From: Quadrisphaera granulorum
GTDB lineage: Bacteria; Actinomycetota; Actinomycetes; Actinomycetales; Quadrisphaeraceae
Direction: 5' to 3'
NCBI RefSeq assembly: GCF_003149145.1
Contig: NZ_QGDQ01000001.1
Span: 434,001-498,000 of the forward strand
DNA: 64,000 nucleotides
Positions 25,653 through 35,736 of this stretch are shown piece after piece; within the stretch, counting starts at the first letter, position 1, and the number at the start of each line of letters is the position of its first letter. The notes beneath the pieces were generated by a model. That model searched no databases, was not told the DNA's origin, and saw only the letters and a list, made by a program, of their open reading frames with translations. A program made the position numbers and the translations under genes.

Positions 25653-25730
25653 GTCCCGCCCAGCATGCAGAAGTCCGTTGGCCGTGCTCGGCGCCTCGCG
25701 TCAGGCGCACTTCTGCATGCTGGACGGGAC
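25653..25730. repeat. GCAGAAG-type hairpin repeat, copy 1
   Basis: Arms 25653-25674 and 25709-25730 pair over 22 bp with one mismatch; the left arm contains GCCCAGCATGCAGAAGT. It starts 3 bp after the GNAT stop and contains the stop and last codons of the minus-strand AbiEi/DUF559 gene. A second copy lies at 26652-26728. It can serve as a bidirectional terminator. Confidence 0.85.
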
Positions 25731-26627
25731 GACCGGCGGAGGCGCTGAACCGGTCAGCAGGGCCTGGGTGTCCTGCAGCACGCCAGCCACCCATTCCTGG
25801 TCGAACATCACCTGCTCCCAGGCGAAGCGCAGGACCGTCCAACCGTCGGCCACGAGGTCGTTGTAGCGACGGCAGTCCGACGCCAGCGCGGCTCTCTTGC
25901 CGTGCCACTCGAAGCTGTCAGCCTCGCTGACCAGCTTGAGACGACGGTCGACGAGGTCTGGACGCACCAGCCCGCTGCGAAGCTCGAGCAGAACCTGGGG
26001 CCGGAGGCCCTGAACCCCGGCTTGGATGGCGATGCCTCGCAGCGCTGACTCGAACGGGTTCGCGGCGTCGGGAGACGCGTGCTGAGCCACCCGCCTCACC
26101 GCCGTCCGCCCCGCGCCGAAGGTGGTGTCAGCACGAGCCAGGAGTTCCTCCTGGGTGACCAGACCACGGCGTAGCGCGGAGTCCGCAACCGCAAGCCCCT
26201 CGGGGAACGGAAGCGTGCGCGCGCAGTCCACGACCGTCCGGAGGGGAGTCGTGACCAGGCCGTTGATGTCGGAGTTTGGCAGGTCGCACCAGTGGGGGAC
26301 GAGTCCCCGCTCCTGCAACCGGCGGTTGCGTCGCACGGTGACATGGGGAAGTGCTGGCGGCTTCACGAGGTCCATCAACCAGAGCTGGGCCGCGCTGGTG
26401 TGCGAGGCGACGCCCCGCACGCGGGCGGCTGCGAGCAATGGCGGGTGCTGGCTCGAAAGCGCGTAGACGCCGCGAGACAGCCGCAGGACACGGCCACTGT
26501 CGAGGGCGCGGCGCATCGAGCGCCGATCGATGTCCAGTTCGCCGCTCAGGGCGGTGCCTCCGCGTCGCCAGATCTCGCGGCACACGTCAGTGATCTCCAC
26601 GCCTTGACGGTGGGCCATCTGGCACAT
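25701..26627 (-). CDS. AbiEi-type winged-helix plus DUF559 nuclease-fold protein
   Basis: A 308-residue protein with two regions. Residues about 15-60 match the N-terminal wHTH of type IV AbiEi antitoxins (GGTALSGELDIDRRSMRRAL, then RLSRGVYAL). The C-terminal 110 residues match DUF559, a very-short-patch-repair-like PD-(D/E)XK fold (RPDLVDRRLKLVSEADSFEWHG with candidate metal ligands Asp and Glu, then DGWTVLRFAWEQVM). These combined proteins are common orphans in Actinomycetota; no AbiEii toxin is adjacent. The last ten residues (ending SSMQKCA) are encoded by a hairpin repeat, and a second copy of that repeat lies just upstream of its start. The start (26627 or 26618) has no clear ribosome site. 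It is less GC-rich by eye than its neighbours. Confidence 0.82.
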   Translation of the reverse strand: MCQMAHRQGVEITDVCREIWRRGGTALSGELDIDRRSMRRALDSGRVLRLSRGVYALSSQHPPLLAAARVRGVASHTSAAQLWLMDLVKPPALPHVTVRRNRRLQERGLVPHWCDLPNSDINGLVTTPLRTVVDCARTLPFPEGLAVADSALRRGLVTQEELLARADTTFGAGRTAVRRVAQHASPDAANPFESALRGIAIQAGVQGLRPQVLLELRSGLVRPDLVDRRLKLVSEADSFEWHGKRAALASDCRRYNDLVADGWTVLRFAWEQVMFDQEWVAGVLQDTQALLTGSAPPPVVPSSMQKCA

Positions 26628-26651
26628 CAGATGTGGATCTTGTCCACAGGC

Positions 26652-26728
26652 GTCCCGCCCAGCATGCAGAAGTCACCATGACCCGCCTCAGAGGCCTTAT
26701 CGGCCGACTTCTGCATGCCCGACGGGAC
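26652..26728. repeat. GCAGAAG-type hairpin repeat, copy 2
   Basis: Left arm 26652-26673 is identical to the left arm of copy 1; right arm 26707-26728 pairs with three mismatches. The loop differs from copy 1. It lies between the AbiEi/DUF559 start and proS, in the same orientation as copy 1 and 999 bp from it. Confidence 0.85.
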
Positions 26729-26766
26729 GCGGCGGCGGCCGGAAGAGGCGCCAGTAGGGTCGGGGG

Positions 26767-28560
26767 GTGCTGTTGAGGACCTCCACGCTGCTCCTGCGCA
26801 CCCTGCGCGAGGACCCGGCCGACGCCGAGCTGGCCAGTCACAAGCTGCTCGTGCGCGCCGGCTACATCCGCCGCGCCGCCCCGGGTGGCTTCTCCTGGCT
26901 GCCGCTGGGCCTGCGGGTGCTCAAGAAGGTCGAGGCCATCGTCCGCGAGGAGATGGACGCCATCGGCGGCCAGGAGGTGCACTTCCCGGCGCTGCTGCCG
27001 AAGGAGCCCTACGAGGCCACCGGCCGGTGGGAGGAGTACGGCCCCAACCTCTTCCGCCTGCAGGACCGCCGCGGCGCCGACTTCCTCCTCGCACCCACCC
27101 ACGAGGAGATGTTCACGCTGCTGGTCAAGGACCAGTGCTCGTCCTACAAGGACCTCCCGCTGACCCTGTACCAGGTCCAGACGAAGTACCGCGACGAGGC
27201 GCGCCCCCGCGCGGGCCTGCTGCGCGGGCGGGAGTTCGTCATGAAGGACAGCTACTCCTTCGACGTCGACGACGCCGGCCTCGAGAAGGCCTACCAGCGC
27301 CACCGCGAGGCGTACGTCCGGATCTTCGACAGGCTCGGCCTGGAGTACGTCATCGTCTCGGCCGTCTCGGGCGCCATGGGCGGCTCGGCCAGCGAGGAGT
27401 TCCTCCACCCCAGCCCCCAGGGCGAGGACACCTACGTGCGCTCCGCCGGCGGGTACGCCGCCAACGTCGAGGCCGTCACCACGGTCCCGCCGGCCCCGGT
27501 GAGCTGGGAGGGCGCGCCGCCCGCCGTCGTCCTGGACACCCCCGACACTCCCACCATCGACACCCTGGTGGCGGTCTCCAACCAGATCCACCCCCGCGAG
27601 GACCGCCCGTGGGAGGCCGCCGACACGCTGAAGAACGTCATCGTGCTGCTGCGCCACCCCGACGGCTCCACCGATCCGCTGGCCGTCGGCGTGCCCGGTG
27701 ACCGCGAGGTCGACCCCAAGCGCCTCGAGGCGGCGGTCGCGCCCGCCACCGTCGAGCCGTTCGACGAGGCGCAGTTCGCGAAGCACCCCGAGCTGGTCAA
27801 GGGCTACATCGGCCCCGGCGGTCTGGGCCTGCGACCCACCGGTGAGGTCGGCCCGGACGGCCAGCCCGTCACCACGGGCATCCGCTACCTGCTCGACCCG
27901 CGCATCGCCCCCGGCACCGCCTGGGTCACCGGCGCCGACCAGCCCGGCAAGCACGTCTTCGGGCTTGTCGCCGGCCGTGACTTCACCGGTGACGGCACCA
28001 TCGACGCCGCCGAGGTCCGCGACGGCGACCCCGCCCCCGACGGCTCCGGCCCGTTGGAGACCGCCCGCGGCATGGAGATGGGCCACATCTTCCAGCTGGG
28101 CCGCAAGTACGCGCAGGCCCTGGGCCTGCAGGTCCTCGACGAGAACGGCAAGCTCGTCACCGTCACCATGGGTTCCTACGGCGTGGGTGTCTCGCGCGCC
28201 GTCGCCGCCATCGCCGAGGCCGGCCACGACGAGCTGGGCCTGGTCTGGCCGCGCGCTGTCTCCCCGGTCGACGTGCACGTCGTCGTCGCCGGAAAGGACG
28301 CCGCGGTGGTCGAGGGCGGCGAGCGCCTCGCCGCCGAGCTGGTGGCCGCTGGCCTCGACGTGCTCCTGGACGACCGCCCCCGCGTCAGCCCGGGCGTGAA
28401 GTTCAAGGACGCCGAACTGGTGGGCGTCCCCACCATCGTCACGGTCGGCAAGCGCCTGACCGAGGGCGTCGTCGAGGTGCGCGACCGGGCCACCGGCGAG
28501 CGCACCGACGTGCCCGTCGAGGACGCCGCGCGCCACCTCGTCGCGCTCGTGCGCGGCTGA
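26767..28560 (+). CDS. proS: Proline--tRNA ligase (bacterial type with editing insertion)
   Basis: A 597-residue class II aminoacyl-tRNA synthetase. Motif 1 region [21 protein letters not shown], motif 2 [29 protein letters not shown] and motif 3 [16 protein letters not shown] are all present. The INS editing domain fills about residues 220-390. The C-terminal anticodon-binding domain begins near [11 protein letters not shown] and contains [24 protein letters not shown]. It charges tRNA-Pro in the cytosol and hydrolyses mischarged Ala-tRNA-Pro. A GTG start at 26767 directly precedes [14 protein letters not shown], the normal N-terminus. It follows the second GCAGAAG hairpin. Confidence 0.97.
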   Translation: MLLRTSTLLLRTLREDPADAELASHKLLVRAGYIRRAAPGGFSWLPLGLRVLKKVEAIVREEMDAIGGQEVHFPALLPKEPYEATGRWEEYGPNLFRLQDRRGADFLLAPTHEEMFTLLVKDQCSSYKDLPLTLYQVQTKYRDEARPRAGLLRGREFVMKDSYSFDVDDAGLEKAYQRHREAYVRIFDRLGLEYVIVSAVSGAMGGSASEEFLHPSPQGEDTYVRSAGGYAANVEAVTTVPPAPVSWEGAPPAVVLDTPDTPTIDTLVAVSNQIHPREDRPWEAADTLKNVIVLLRHPDGSTDPLAVGVPGDREVDPKRLEAAVAPATVEPFDEAQFAKHPELVKGYIGPGGLGLRPTGEVGPDGQPVTTGIRYLLDPRIAPGTAWVTGADQPGKHVFGLVAGRDFTGDGTIDAAEVRDGDPAPDGSGPLETARGMEMGHIFQLGRKYAQALGLQVLDENGKLVTVTMGSYGVGVSRAVAAIAEAGHDELGLVWPRAVSPVDVHVVVAGKDAAVVEGGERLAAELVAAGLDVLLDDRPRVSPGVKFKDAELVGVPTIVTVGKRLTEGVVEVRDRATGERTDVPVEDAARHLVALVRG

Positions 28561-28584
28561 CACCACCGGGAGAAGGAGAGCGTT

Positions 28585-29373
28585 CTGCTCGGGCTCGAGG
28601 GGCTGACCCCCGAGGTCTTCGTGCTGCTCCTGCTCGCCGCGCTGGCGGCGGGCTGGATCGACGCGGTGGTCGGCGGCGGCGGGCTGGTCCAGCTGCCCGC
28701 CCTGCTCCTCGTGCCCGGGATGAGCCCCGTCCAGGCCCTGGCCACCAACAAGCTGGCCGGGTTCGCGGGGACGACGACGAGCGCCGTCACGTACGCCCGC
28801 CGCGTGCGCGTGGACCTGCGCACCGCCGTCCCCATGGCACTGGTCGCGGGACTGGCCGCGGGCGGGGGAGCGGCACTGGCCCACTGGGTGCCGGCCGGTG
28901 CGCTGCGGCCCGTCGTCCTCGTGGCCCTCGTGGTGGTGGCGGCGTGGACGCTGCTGCGGCCCCCGCCGGCCGAGGCCGCCGCGCTGCGCTTCGACGGGCG
29001 CCGGCACACGGCCGCTGCCGCGGCGCTCGGGGGGCTCGTCGGTCTCTACGACGGCGCGCTCGGCCCCGGCACCGGCTCGTTCCTCGTGGCGGGGCTCGTC
29101 GGGCTCGGCTACGCGTTCCTGCCGGCGAGCGCCGTCGCCAAGGTGGTCAACGCGGCCACCAACCTCGGCGCGCTGGTGGTGTTCGCCCTGGCCGGATCCG
29201 TGGTCTGGGGGTTGGGCCTGTCGATGGCGGCCGCCAACGTGCTCGGCGGGTACCTCGGGGCGCGCACCGCCGTGGCGCGCGGCAGCGGCTTCGTGCGGGT
29301 GGTGTTTCTCGTGGTGGTCGGCGCGCTCGTGCTGCGCCTCGGCTGGCAGGTGCTGGCGCCCCTCGTCGGCTGA
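28585..29373 (+). CDS. TauE/SafE-family sulfite/anion exporter-like membrane protein
   Basis: About 262 residues and eight hydrophobic segments with the TauE/SafE signs: AGWIDAVVGGGGLVQLPALLLV in helix 1-2, ALATNKLAGFAGTTTSAVTY (the conserved NK-xxG region), and the second-half repeat GGLVGLYDGALGPGTGSFLVAGLVG with AVAKVVNAATNLGALVVF. Members export sulfite, sulfoacetate or other anions. There is no ATG, GTG or TTG close to the very good Shine-Dalgarno AGAAGGAGAG (28571-28580). A CTG at 28585 sits at correct spacing and gives an N-terminus reading LLGLEGLTPEVFV. The alternative is the internal GTG at 28621, which has no ribosome site and cuts into helix 1. Confidence 0.85.
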   Translation: MLGLEGLTPEVFVLLLLAALAAGWIDAVVGGGGLVQLPALLLVPGMSPVQALATNKLAGFAGTTTSAVTYARRVRVDLRTAVPMALVAGLAAGGGAALAHWVPAGALRPVVLVALVVVAAWTLLRPPPAEAAALRFDGRRHTAAAAALGGLVGLYDGALGPGTGSFLVAGLVGLGYAFLPASAVAKVVNAATNLGALVVFALAGSVVWGLGLSMAAANVLGGYLGARTAVARGSGFVRVVFLVVVGALVLRLGWQVLAPLVG

Positions 29374-29384
29374 CCGGAGGGGTG

Positions 29385-30464
29385 TCAGCGTCCCGACAGG
29401 CCCGGCAGCGCGACCAGTCCCGCCACCCCGGCTTCGGCGCGCCAGCGTTGCCAGCGTCGCGCGGCGGCGAGCACCTGCCCGGCCGCAGCGGCGCGGCGCT
29501 GGCGAGCAGCGGCATCCACGACGTCCGCCCACGCCCCCGCCGACGCGCCCTCCAGTTGCTGGGCCAGCGCCAGCGCGCTCGCCGCGTCGGTGACGGGGGA
29601 GGGCAGTGTCCACGCGGGCTGCGGCGCCGGTGGCTGGGCGCCGAGGGCGAGCAGGTCGTCGCGGAGCTGCTCCACGAGCTGCTCGTGCTCGGCGAGCCGC
29701 CCGACGGCGATGCCGCGCTGCGCCCCGGACAGCCGCGCGGCCACCACGCCGTAGCCGTACTGCGCGGCTTCCTCCACCGCCAGCGCCGCAGCGAGGGCTC
29801 CCTGCTCGCGGGACTGCGCGGCCGTGGTCGACGAGCCGGAGGGCTCTACCGCGGCGGAGGAGGATTCGGAGGACGACGACGGCGTGCCGCTGCCCGACGG
29901 CTCCGGCTGCGCCGCCGCGTCACCGAGCAGCCAGCTGCGCGCCACCTCGAGGCCCGCCGCCAGGCACGCCAGGAGGCGGGCGCTGCCACCGGAGACCTCC
30001 GCGAGGTCGGCGGTGGCCGTCTGCGCCGCCTGCTGGAGCAGGCTCGCGACGTCCGCCGGCGTGGCCGGCGTCGGTGTGGCCGGCGTCGGTGTGTCCGTTG
30101 CCGTTGCCGTTGCCGAGGGGGTGGGGGAGGGCGTGGTGGGCGGCGGGGTCTCACCCAGCGCCGCCAGCTGCTCGCCGAGGGCTGCGCTCAGCGGTCCACT
30201 GTGCGCCGCATCCAGCCCCCCGACCCGCACGAGCGCTGCGGTGACCGCGCTCACCGCAGCGCGACGGGCCAGCTCGTCAGGGCCAGGGGGTGGTGTGGTG
30301 GGAGGCGGGTCGCCGCCCGGCGGCTGCACCCTCAACCGGCCCCAGGGCGTCGAGCAGCCGGCCAGGCCCGCAGCGGCGGACGCGGTGAGGACGGCCAGCA
30401 CGGCGCGCCGCGAGGGGGAGGTCGGCACGCTCCGTGATCCTGCCACCGCGCTCACTCGGCTCAT
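29385..30464 (-). CDS. DUF4439 lipoprotein (ferritin-like fold)
   Basis: A 359-residue exported protein. The N-terminus has SRRAVLAVLTASAAAGLAGC: a twin-Arg-like start and a lipobox (LAGC, Cys at about 37), so it is probably a Tat- or Sec-exported lipoprotein. Next come Pro/Thr-rich linkers with several PTPATP-like repeats. The C-terminal 145 residues form the DUF4439 four-helix bundle (AALAVEEAAQYGYGVVAARLSGAQR, LAEHEQLVEQLRDDLLALGA). This family normally precedes rimP in Actinomycetota, as here, where it is divergent from rimP. Function is unknown; the fold resembles ferritin-like proteins but the metal ligands cannot be confirmed. Confidence 0.82.
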   Translation of the reverse strand: MSRVSAVAGSRSVPTSPSRRAVLAVLTASAAAGLAGCSTPWGRLRVQPPGGDPPPTTPPPGPDELARRAAVSAVTAALVRVGGLDAAHSGPLSAALGEQLAALGETPPPTTPSPTPSATATATDTPTPATPTPATPADVASLLQQAAQTATADLAEVSGGSARLLACLAAGLEVARSWLLGDAAAQPEPSGSGTPSSSSESSSAAVEPSGSSTTAAQSREQGALAAALAVEEAAQYGYGVVAARLSGAQRGIAVGRLAEHEQLVEQLRDDLLALGAQPPAPQPAWTLPSPVTDAASALALAQQLEGASAGAWADVVDAAARQRRAAAAGQVLAAARRWQRWRAEAGVAGLVALPGLSGR

Positions 30465-30609
30465 CCGACCGGCAGTCCGACCGGCAGTCCGAGCGGTTCT
30501 GGCACCCTCGCGCGGCGACTAGGGTTCTCGGGTCGCCGCTGCGCCCCCGCCCGTGTGCGGTCGGGCCCGGCGACGCCTCGCTCAGCCGTCCGAGAACCCA
30601 GGAGTCCCG

Positions 30610-31155
30610 GTGCCAGCCCCCCAGGCCGTGCACGACCGCGTGGTCGCCGCCGTCGAGCCCGCCGTCGTCAGCAGCGGCCTCGTGCTCGAGCAGGTCGAGC
30701 TCGCTCGCGCCGGTGCCCGCACGGTGGTGCGCGTCGTCGTCGACCTCCCCGACGACGCCGTCGGCGCGGTCTCCTCCGACCAGCTGGCCGCGGTCTCGCG
30801 TGCGGTGAGCGCCGCGATGGACTCGGTGGACGGCGTCCTGGGTGACCGTCCGTACGTGCTCGAGGTGGGTTCGCCGGGCGTCTCGCGGCCGCTCACGCAG
30901 CGCCGGCACTGGCCGCGGGCGCGTACGCGCCTCGTCGCGGTGCCGGTGGCCGGCGTCGCGACGACGGGCCGGGTGCTCACCGTCGACGACGACGGCGTGG
31001 TCCTCGATGTCGACGGCGAGCAGCGCCACGTCGCCTGGGACGAGCTGGGCACGGGGCGGGTGCAGGTGGAGTTCGGGCGTGCCGCAGGGTCCCCCGACGA
31101 GCCGGACGCCGCAGACGACGAAGCCGACGACGAGCTGGACGAGGACGAGGACTGA
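30610..31155 (+). CDS. rimP: Ribosome maturation factor RimP
   Basis: A 181-residue protein of the RimP fold: N-terminal [25 protein letters not shown], then [33 protein letters not shown] with the diagnostic YxLEVSSPGxxRPL motif, and an SH3-like C-terminal half. An acidic tail ([13 protein letters not shown]) closes the protein, a usual actinobacterial feature. It assists late 30S subunit assembly. GTG 30610 was selected as it opens the conserved domain. It starts the rimP-nusA-rnpM-infB run; nusA begins 1 bp after its stop. Confidence 0.95.
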   Translation: MPAPQAVHDRVVAAVEPAVVSSGLVLEQVELARAGARTVVRVVVDLPDDAVGAVSSDQLAAVSRAVSAAMDSVDGVLGDRPYVLEVGSPGVSRPLTQRRHWPRARTRLVAVPVAGVATTGRVLTVDDDGVVLDVDGEQRHVAWDELGTGRVQVEFGRAAGSPDEPDAADDEADDELDEDED

Positions 31156-31156
31156 C

Positions 31157-32164
31157 GTGGACATCGACATGGCGGCGCTGCGCGCCGTGGAGCGCGAGCG
31201 CGAGGTGCCCCTCGACGTGCTGGTCACGGCCATCGAGCAGGCGCTGCTCGTGGCCTACCACCGCACCGAGGGTTCCCAGCCCCGCGCGCGGGTTGAGCTC
31301 GACCGCAAGACCGGTCACGTCGTCGTGCTCGCCGCGGAGCTCGGCGAGGACGGCACGGTGCTCCGCGAGTGGGACGACACCCCCAAGGGCTTCGGCCGGG
31401 TCGCCGCGGGCACCGCACGCCAGGTGATCATCCAGCGGCTGCGCGCCGCGGAGGACGAGCAGGTGCTCGGGGCCTTCGCCGGTCGTGAAGGCGACATCAT
31501 CAGCGGCGTGGTCCAGCAGGGTCACGACCCACGGCTCGTCCACCTGGAGGTCGGCGGCATCGAGGCCGTCATGCCCCCCAGCGAGCAGGTGCCGGGGGAG
31601 TCCTACCCGCACGGCCAGCGGCTGCGCGCGTTCGTCGTCTCGGTGCGCCGGACCCCCAAGGGGCCGTCGATCACGGTCTCTCGCACCCACCCCGACCTGG
31701 TCCGTGCGCTGTTCGCGCTCGAGGTGCCCGAGGTGGCCGACGGCACCGTCGAGATCATGGCGCTGGCCCGCGAGGCCGGGCACCGTTCCAAGGTGGCCGT
31801 GCGAGCCACCCGCCAGGGCGTGAACCCCAAGGGGGCCTGCATCGGCCCCATGGGTGCCCGCGTGCGCGCCGTCATGGCCGAGCTGCACGGCGAGAAGATC
31901 GATATCGTCGACTGGGACGACGACCCGGCGCGCTTCGTCGGCAACGCCCTCTCCCCGGCGCGCGTGGTGTCGGTTGAGGTGGTCGACGCCGCCGCGCGAG
32001 CCGCCCGCGTCGTCGTCCCCGACTTCCAGCTCTCCCTCGCCATTGGCAAGGAGGGGCAGAACGCTCGCCTGGCCGCGCGCCTGACCGGCTGGCGCATCGA
32101 TATCCGCTCTGACGCCGAAGAGCCCTCCGGACGGCCGGAAGCCGTCGGACGCCGGGAGCGTTAG
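31157..32164 (+). CDS. nusA: Transcription termination/antitermination protein NusA
   Basis: A 335-residue protein with the NusA N-terminal RNA-polymerase-binding domain (about 1-110; ERE(V)[17 protein letters not shown]), an S1 domain (about 112-180; [25 protein letters not shown]) and two KH domains ([38 protein letters not shown]; and [26 protein letters not shown]). This is the short actinobacterial form without C-terminal acidic repeats. It acts at the RNA polymerase exit channel, affecting pausing, termination and rRNA antitermination. GTG 31157 follows rimP by 1 bp; rnpM begins 4 bp after its stop. Confidence 0.97.
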   Translation: MDIDMAALRAVEREREVPLDVLVTAIEQALLVAYHRTEGSQPRARVELDRKTGHVVVLAAELGEDGTVLREWDDTPKGFGRVAAGTARQVIIQRLRAAEDEQVLGAFAGREGDIISGVVQQGHDPRLVHLEVGGIEAVMPPSEQVPGESYPHGQRLRAFVVSVRRTPKGPSITVSRTHPDLVRALFALEVPEVADGTVEIMALAREAGHRSKVAVRATRQGVNPKGACIGPMGARVRAVMAELHGEKIDIVDWDDDPARFVGNALSPARVVSVEVVDAAARAARVVVPDFQLSLAIGKEGQNARLAARLTGWRIDIRSDAEEPSGRPEAVGRRER

Positions 32165-32168
32165 ACTG

Positions 32169-32522
32169 GTGACTGCCGGGCGCTTCGCCGGGCAGTCCCC
32201 GACCCCGTCAGCAGCTCCTGCCGAGCCGCAGCGGACGTGTGTGGGCTGCCGTCAGCGCGGTGACCGGTCGCGGTTGCTGCGCGTCGTCGCGGACCGGAGC
32301 GAGGCCCGTCGGGTCCTCGTTCCCGATCCCGGCGCCCGGCTGCCAGGGCGGGGAGCTTGGTTGCACCCTGCGCTGGCGTGCCTGGAGCTCGCAGAGCGCC
32401 GGCGTGCGTTCCCCCGGGCCCTGCGGCTGGAGGGTCCGCTCGACGCGGGCGCGGTGCGAGAGCACCTGCAGCAGCACGTGGGGTCGAACGAGCAGTCGAT
32501 GCACGCGTCGATCCAGCAGTGA
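32169..32522 (+). CDS. rnpM: YlxR/RnpM family RNA-binding protein (DUF448)
   Basis: A 117-residue protein with the YlxR core RTCVGCRQRGDRSRLLRVV followed by ARRVLVPDPGARLPGRGAWLHPALACLELAERRRAF. The GRGA(W/Y)(L/V)H segment is diagnostic. YlxR (RnpM) binds RNA and is reported to modulate RNase P in Bacillus. Between nusA and infB is the conserved place for this gene. Start GTG 32169 lies 4 bp downstream of the nusA stop. The 141 bp after its stop hold no other gene. Confidence 0.9.
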   Translation: MTAGRFAGQSPTPSAAPAEPQRTCVGCRQRGDRSRLLRVVADRSEARRVLVPDPGARLPGRGAWLHPALACLELAERRRAFPRALRLEGPLDAGAVREHLQQHVGSNEQSMHASIQQ

Positions 32523-32663
32523 ATCCAGATAACTGTCCAGCCATCTACGAGAACCGAGAGCGGGTCATCACCTGATGGGCACCCGATGAGCCTCCAGCGA
32601 TGAGCACCCCCCAGTACTGACCACGGTCCGAGCCTGTCCGGCCCGGACCGGACGAGGAGAACA

Positions 32664-35600
32664 GTGGCAAAGGTCCGGGTATATGAACTCGCCAAGGAGT
32701 TCGGAGTAGAGAGCAAGACGCTCATGTCCAAGTTGCAGGACATGGGCGAGTTCGTGAAGTCCCCCAGCTCGACCGTCGAGCCTCCCGTTGTGCGCAAGCT
32801 GAAGTCGGAGTACGCCGCGAACAGCGGCGCCCAGGCTTCTGCCCGCCGCGCGCCGGCCCCGGCAGCGCCCAGCGCCCCCGCGCCGACACCGTCGGCGCCC
32901 GCGGTCCCTTCGGCCCCCGGTGCGGTGCGCCCTGGCCCGCGCATGACGCCCGCCGCTCCGGCGCCGAGCCCCTCCGCCGGCACCGCGGCCCCGTCCGCTC
33001 CCGTAGCCCCCGCGCCCGTGCGTCCGGCTGCTGCCGCGCCGTCGGCGCCCAGTGCGCCCGCCGCGCCGTCCCCGGCTGCTCCCGCGGCCCCGGCCGCCCC
33101 GCAGCCGACGCCGGCCCGGCCCGCCGCCGGACCGTCTCCGGCCGCCCCGTCTCCGGCTCGTCCGGCTTCTGCTGCTCAGGCTGCGCCTGCCGCACCGGGA
33201 CGTCCGCTTTCGGGCGGCGCCGCGCCGCGCCCGGGTGGGCCGGGCGCTCCTGGCGCTCCGACTCCCGGTGGCCGTCCGGCTCCCGGCTCCGCGCCGCGCC
33301 CCGGTGGCCCCGGCGCCCCCGGAGCTCCCGCCGGTGCCCGTCCGGGCGCCCCGGCGCGTCCCGGCAACAACCCCTTCGCGCCCAGCCAGGGCATGCGCGG
33401 TGGCGCTCCGCGCCCCGGCGCTCCCCGTCCGGGCAACAACCCCTTCGCGCCAAGCCAGGGCATGCGTACGGGCGCTCCGCGTCCGCAGGGCCCCGGTGCT
33501 CCGGGGGCGCCCGGCGCTGCTCCCGCGGCCGGTGCCGGTGATCGTCCGGGCGGTCCGCGTCCGGGTGGGCCCCGCCCCGGTGGTCCGCGTCCCAACCCCG
33601 GCATGATGCCGGGCCGTTCCTCGGTCGGCCGTCCGGGCGCTCCCGCTCGCGGTGGCGCTCCGGGTCGTCCCGGCGGCCCCGGCCGTCCGGGTGGTCCGGG
33701 TGGTCCGGGTGGCGGCGGTGGCGCTCCGGGTCGTCCCGGCGGCGGCCCCGCTGGTGGTGGCTTCGGCAAGGGCGGTCGCGGTCGCGGCGGCACGCAGGGT
33801 GCGTTCGGCCGCTCCGGTGGTCGTCCGGTCCGCGGTCGCAAGTCGAAGCGCGCGAAGCGCCAGGAGTTCGAGGCCATGCAGGCCCCGAGCGTCGGCGGTG
33901 TGCAGGTTCGCCGTGGTGACGGCACCACCGTCATCCGGCTTCGCCGCGGCGCCTCGCTGACCGACTTCGCCGAGCGCATCGACGCCAACCCCGCGTCGCT
34001 GGTGACGGTGCTGTTCCACCTCGGTGAGATGGCCACCGCCACGCAGTCCCTCGACGAGGACACCTTCCGCACCCTCGGTGCCGAGCTCGGCTACGACGTG
34101 CAGATCGTGTCCCCGGAGGACGAGGAGCGCGAGCTCCTGGCCGGCTTCGACATCGACCTCGACGCCGAGCTCGAGGCCGAGGACGACGACGACCTGGCGC
34201 CCCGCCCGCCGGTGGTCACCGTCATGGGCCACGTCGACCACGGAAAGACGAAGCTGCTCGACGCGATCCGCTCCACCGACGTGGTGGCGGACGAGGCCGG
34301 CGGCATCACCCAGGCGATCGGTGCGTACCAGGTGCGCACCGTGCACGAGGGTGAGGACCGCGCCATCACGTTCATCGACACCCCGGGTCACGAGGCGTTC
34401 ACCGCCATGCGTGCCCGCGGTGCCCAGGTGACGGACATCGCGATCCTCGTGGTCGCGGCGGACGACGGCGTGATGCCCCAGACGATCGAGGCCCTCAATC
34501 ACGCGCAGGCCGCAGGCGTGCCGATCGTGGTGGCGGTCAACAAGATCGACAAGGAGGGCGCGAACCCCGACAAGGTCATGCAGCAGCTGACCGAGTACAA
34601 CCTGGTGGCCGAGCAGTACGGCGGCGACACCATGTTCGTGCAGATCAGCGCGCTCAAGCGGCAGGGCATCGACGACCTCCTCGAGGCCGTGCTGCTCACC
34701 GCCGACGCAGCGCTCGACTTGCGGGCCAACCCCGACAAGGACGCCCGCGGCGTGGCCATCGAGGCCCACCTCGACAAGGGCCGTGGTCCTGTCGCCACGG
34801 TGCTCGTGCAGTCCGGCACCCTGCGCGTCGGTGACGCGATCGTGGCGGGCAACGGCTTCGGCCGCGTCCGCGCCATGCTCGACGAGCACGGCAAGCCGGT
34901 CGAGGAGGCCACGCCGTCGCGCCCGGTCCTCGTGCTCGGTCTCACGGCCGTCCCCGGCGCCGGTGACACCTTCCTGGTGGCCCCGGACGACCGCACGGCC
35001 CGTCAGATCGCCGAGCGCCGCGAGTCGGCCGCCCGCGCGGCCAGCCTGGCCAAGCGCCGCAAGCGCATCAGCCTGGAGGACCTCAACGAGGCCCTGGCGG
35101 CCGGCAAGGTCGAGACCCTCAACCTCATCCTCAAGGGTGACGGTTCCGGTTCGGTCGAGGCCCTCGAGGATGCCCTGTTGGGCATCGAGGTCAGCGACGA
35201 CGTCGAGCTGCGGATCATCCACCGCGGCGTGGGTGCCATCACCCAGAACGACGTGAACCTCGCCACGGTCGACAACGCCGTGATCATCGGGTTCAACGTG
35301 CGTCCTGCCGAGCGCGTGGCCGAACTGGCCGAGCGCGAGGGCATCGACATGCGCTACTACTCGGTGATCTATCAGGCCATCGACGACGTCGAGCAGGCCC
35401 TGCGCGGCCTCCTCAAGCCGGAGTTCGAGGAGGTGCAGCTCGGCACCGCCGAGGTGCGCGAGGTGTTCCGCTCCTCCAAGTTCGGCAACATCGCAGGTTC
35501 GCTCGTGCGCAGCGGCACCATCCGCCGCAACTCCAAGGCGCGCGTCACCCGCGACGGCGTGGTGGTCGGCAACGACCTCACGATCGAGTCGCTGCGGCGG

Positions 35601-35726
35601 TTCAAGGACGACGCGACCGAGGTCCGTGACGGCTTCGAGTGCGGTATCGGCCTGGGCAGCTTCAACGACATCAAGGAGGGCGACGTCATCGAGACGTACG
35701 AGATGCGGGAGAAGCCCCGCGCCTGA
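32664..35726 (+). CDS. infB: Translation initiation factor IF-2
   Basis: A 1020-residue GTPase. The N-terminal IF2N domain begins [19 protein letters not shown] long Pro/Ala then Gly/Arg/Pro low-complexity region (about 60-395) follows, including a duplicated [11 protein letters not shown] unit. The second IF2 N subdomain is next, then the G domain with G1 GHVDHGKT (522-529), G3 DTPGHEAF, G4 NKID, and the C-terminal domains II-IV ([67 protein letters not shown]). It positions fMet-tRNA on the 30S subunit. GTG 32664 has a good GGAG site. A strong hairpin follows its stop. Confidence 0.97.
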   Translation: MAKVRVYELAKEFGVESKTLMSKLQDMGEFVKSPSSTVEPPVVRKLKSEYAANSGAQASARRAPAPAAPSAPAPTPSAPAVPSAPGAVRPGPRMTPAAPAPSPSAGTAAPSAPVAPAPVRPAAAAPSAPSAPAAPSPAAPAAPAAPQPTPARPAAGPSPAAPSPARPASAAQAAPAAPGRPLSGGAAPRPGGPGAPGAPTPGGRPAPGSAPRPGGPGAPGAPAGARPGAPARPGNNPFAPSQGMRGGAPRPGAPRPGNNPFAPSQGMRTGAPRPQGPGAPGAPGAAPAAGAGDRPGGPRPGGPRPGGPRPNPGMMPGRSSVGRPGAPARGGAPGRPGGPGRPGGPGGPGGGGGAPGRPGGGPAGGGFGKGGRGRGGTQGAFGRSGGRPVRGRKSKRAKRQEFEAMQAPSVGGVQVRRGDGTTVIRLRRGASLTDFAERIDANPASLVTVLFHLGEMATATQSLDEDTFRTLGAELGYDVQIVSPEDEERELLAGFDIDLDAELEAEDDDDLAPRPPVVTVMGHVDHGKTKLLDAIRSTDVVADEAGGITQAIGAYQVRTVHEGEDRAITFIDTPGHEAFTAMRARGAQVTDIAILVVAADDGVMPQTIEALNHAQAAGVPIVVAVNKIDKEGANPDKVMQQLTEYNLVAEQYGGDTMFVQISALKRQGIDDLLEAVLLTADAALDLRANPDKDARGVAIEAHLDKGRGPVATVLVQSGTLRVGDAIVAGNGFGRVRAMLDEHGKPVEEATPSRPVLVLGLTAVPGAGDTFLVAPDDRTARQIAERRESAARAASLAKRRKRISLEDLNEALAAGKVETLNLILKGDGSGSVEALEDALLGIEVSDDVELRIIHRGVGAITQNDVNLATVDNAVIIGFNVRPAERVAELAEREGIDMRYYSVIYQAIDDVEQALRGLLKPEFEEVQLGTAEVREVFRSSKFGNIAGSLVRSGTIRRNSKARVTRDGVVVGNDLTIESLRRFKDDATEVRDGFECGIGLGSFNDIKEGDVIETYEMREKPRA

Positions 35727-35736
35727 TCCCCTCAGC

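Noticed and set aside
25701-26627. Complete AbiE toxin-antitoxin pair
   Set aside because: Only the AbiEi-type wHTH with DUF559 is present; no AbiEii nucleotidyl-transferase gene is next to it, so a functional AbiE pair is not supported.
26587-29613. Open frame of 1008 codons on the minus strand across proS and the TauE/SafE gene
   Set aside because: It is the antisense shadow of proS in high-GC DNA; its product is His/Arg/Gly/Val-rich low complexity with no domain, whereas proS has all synthetase motifs.
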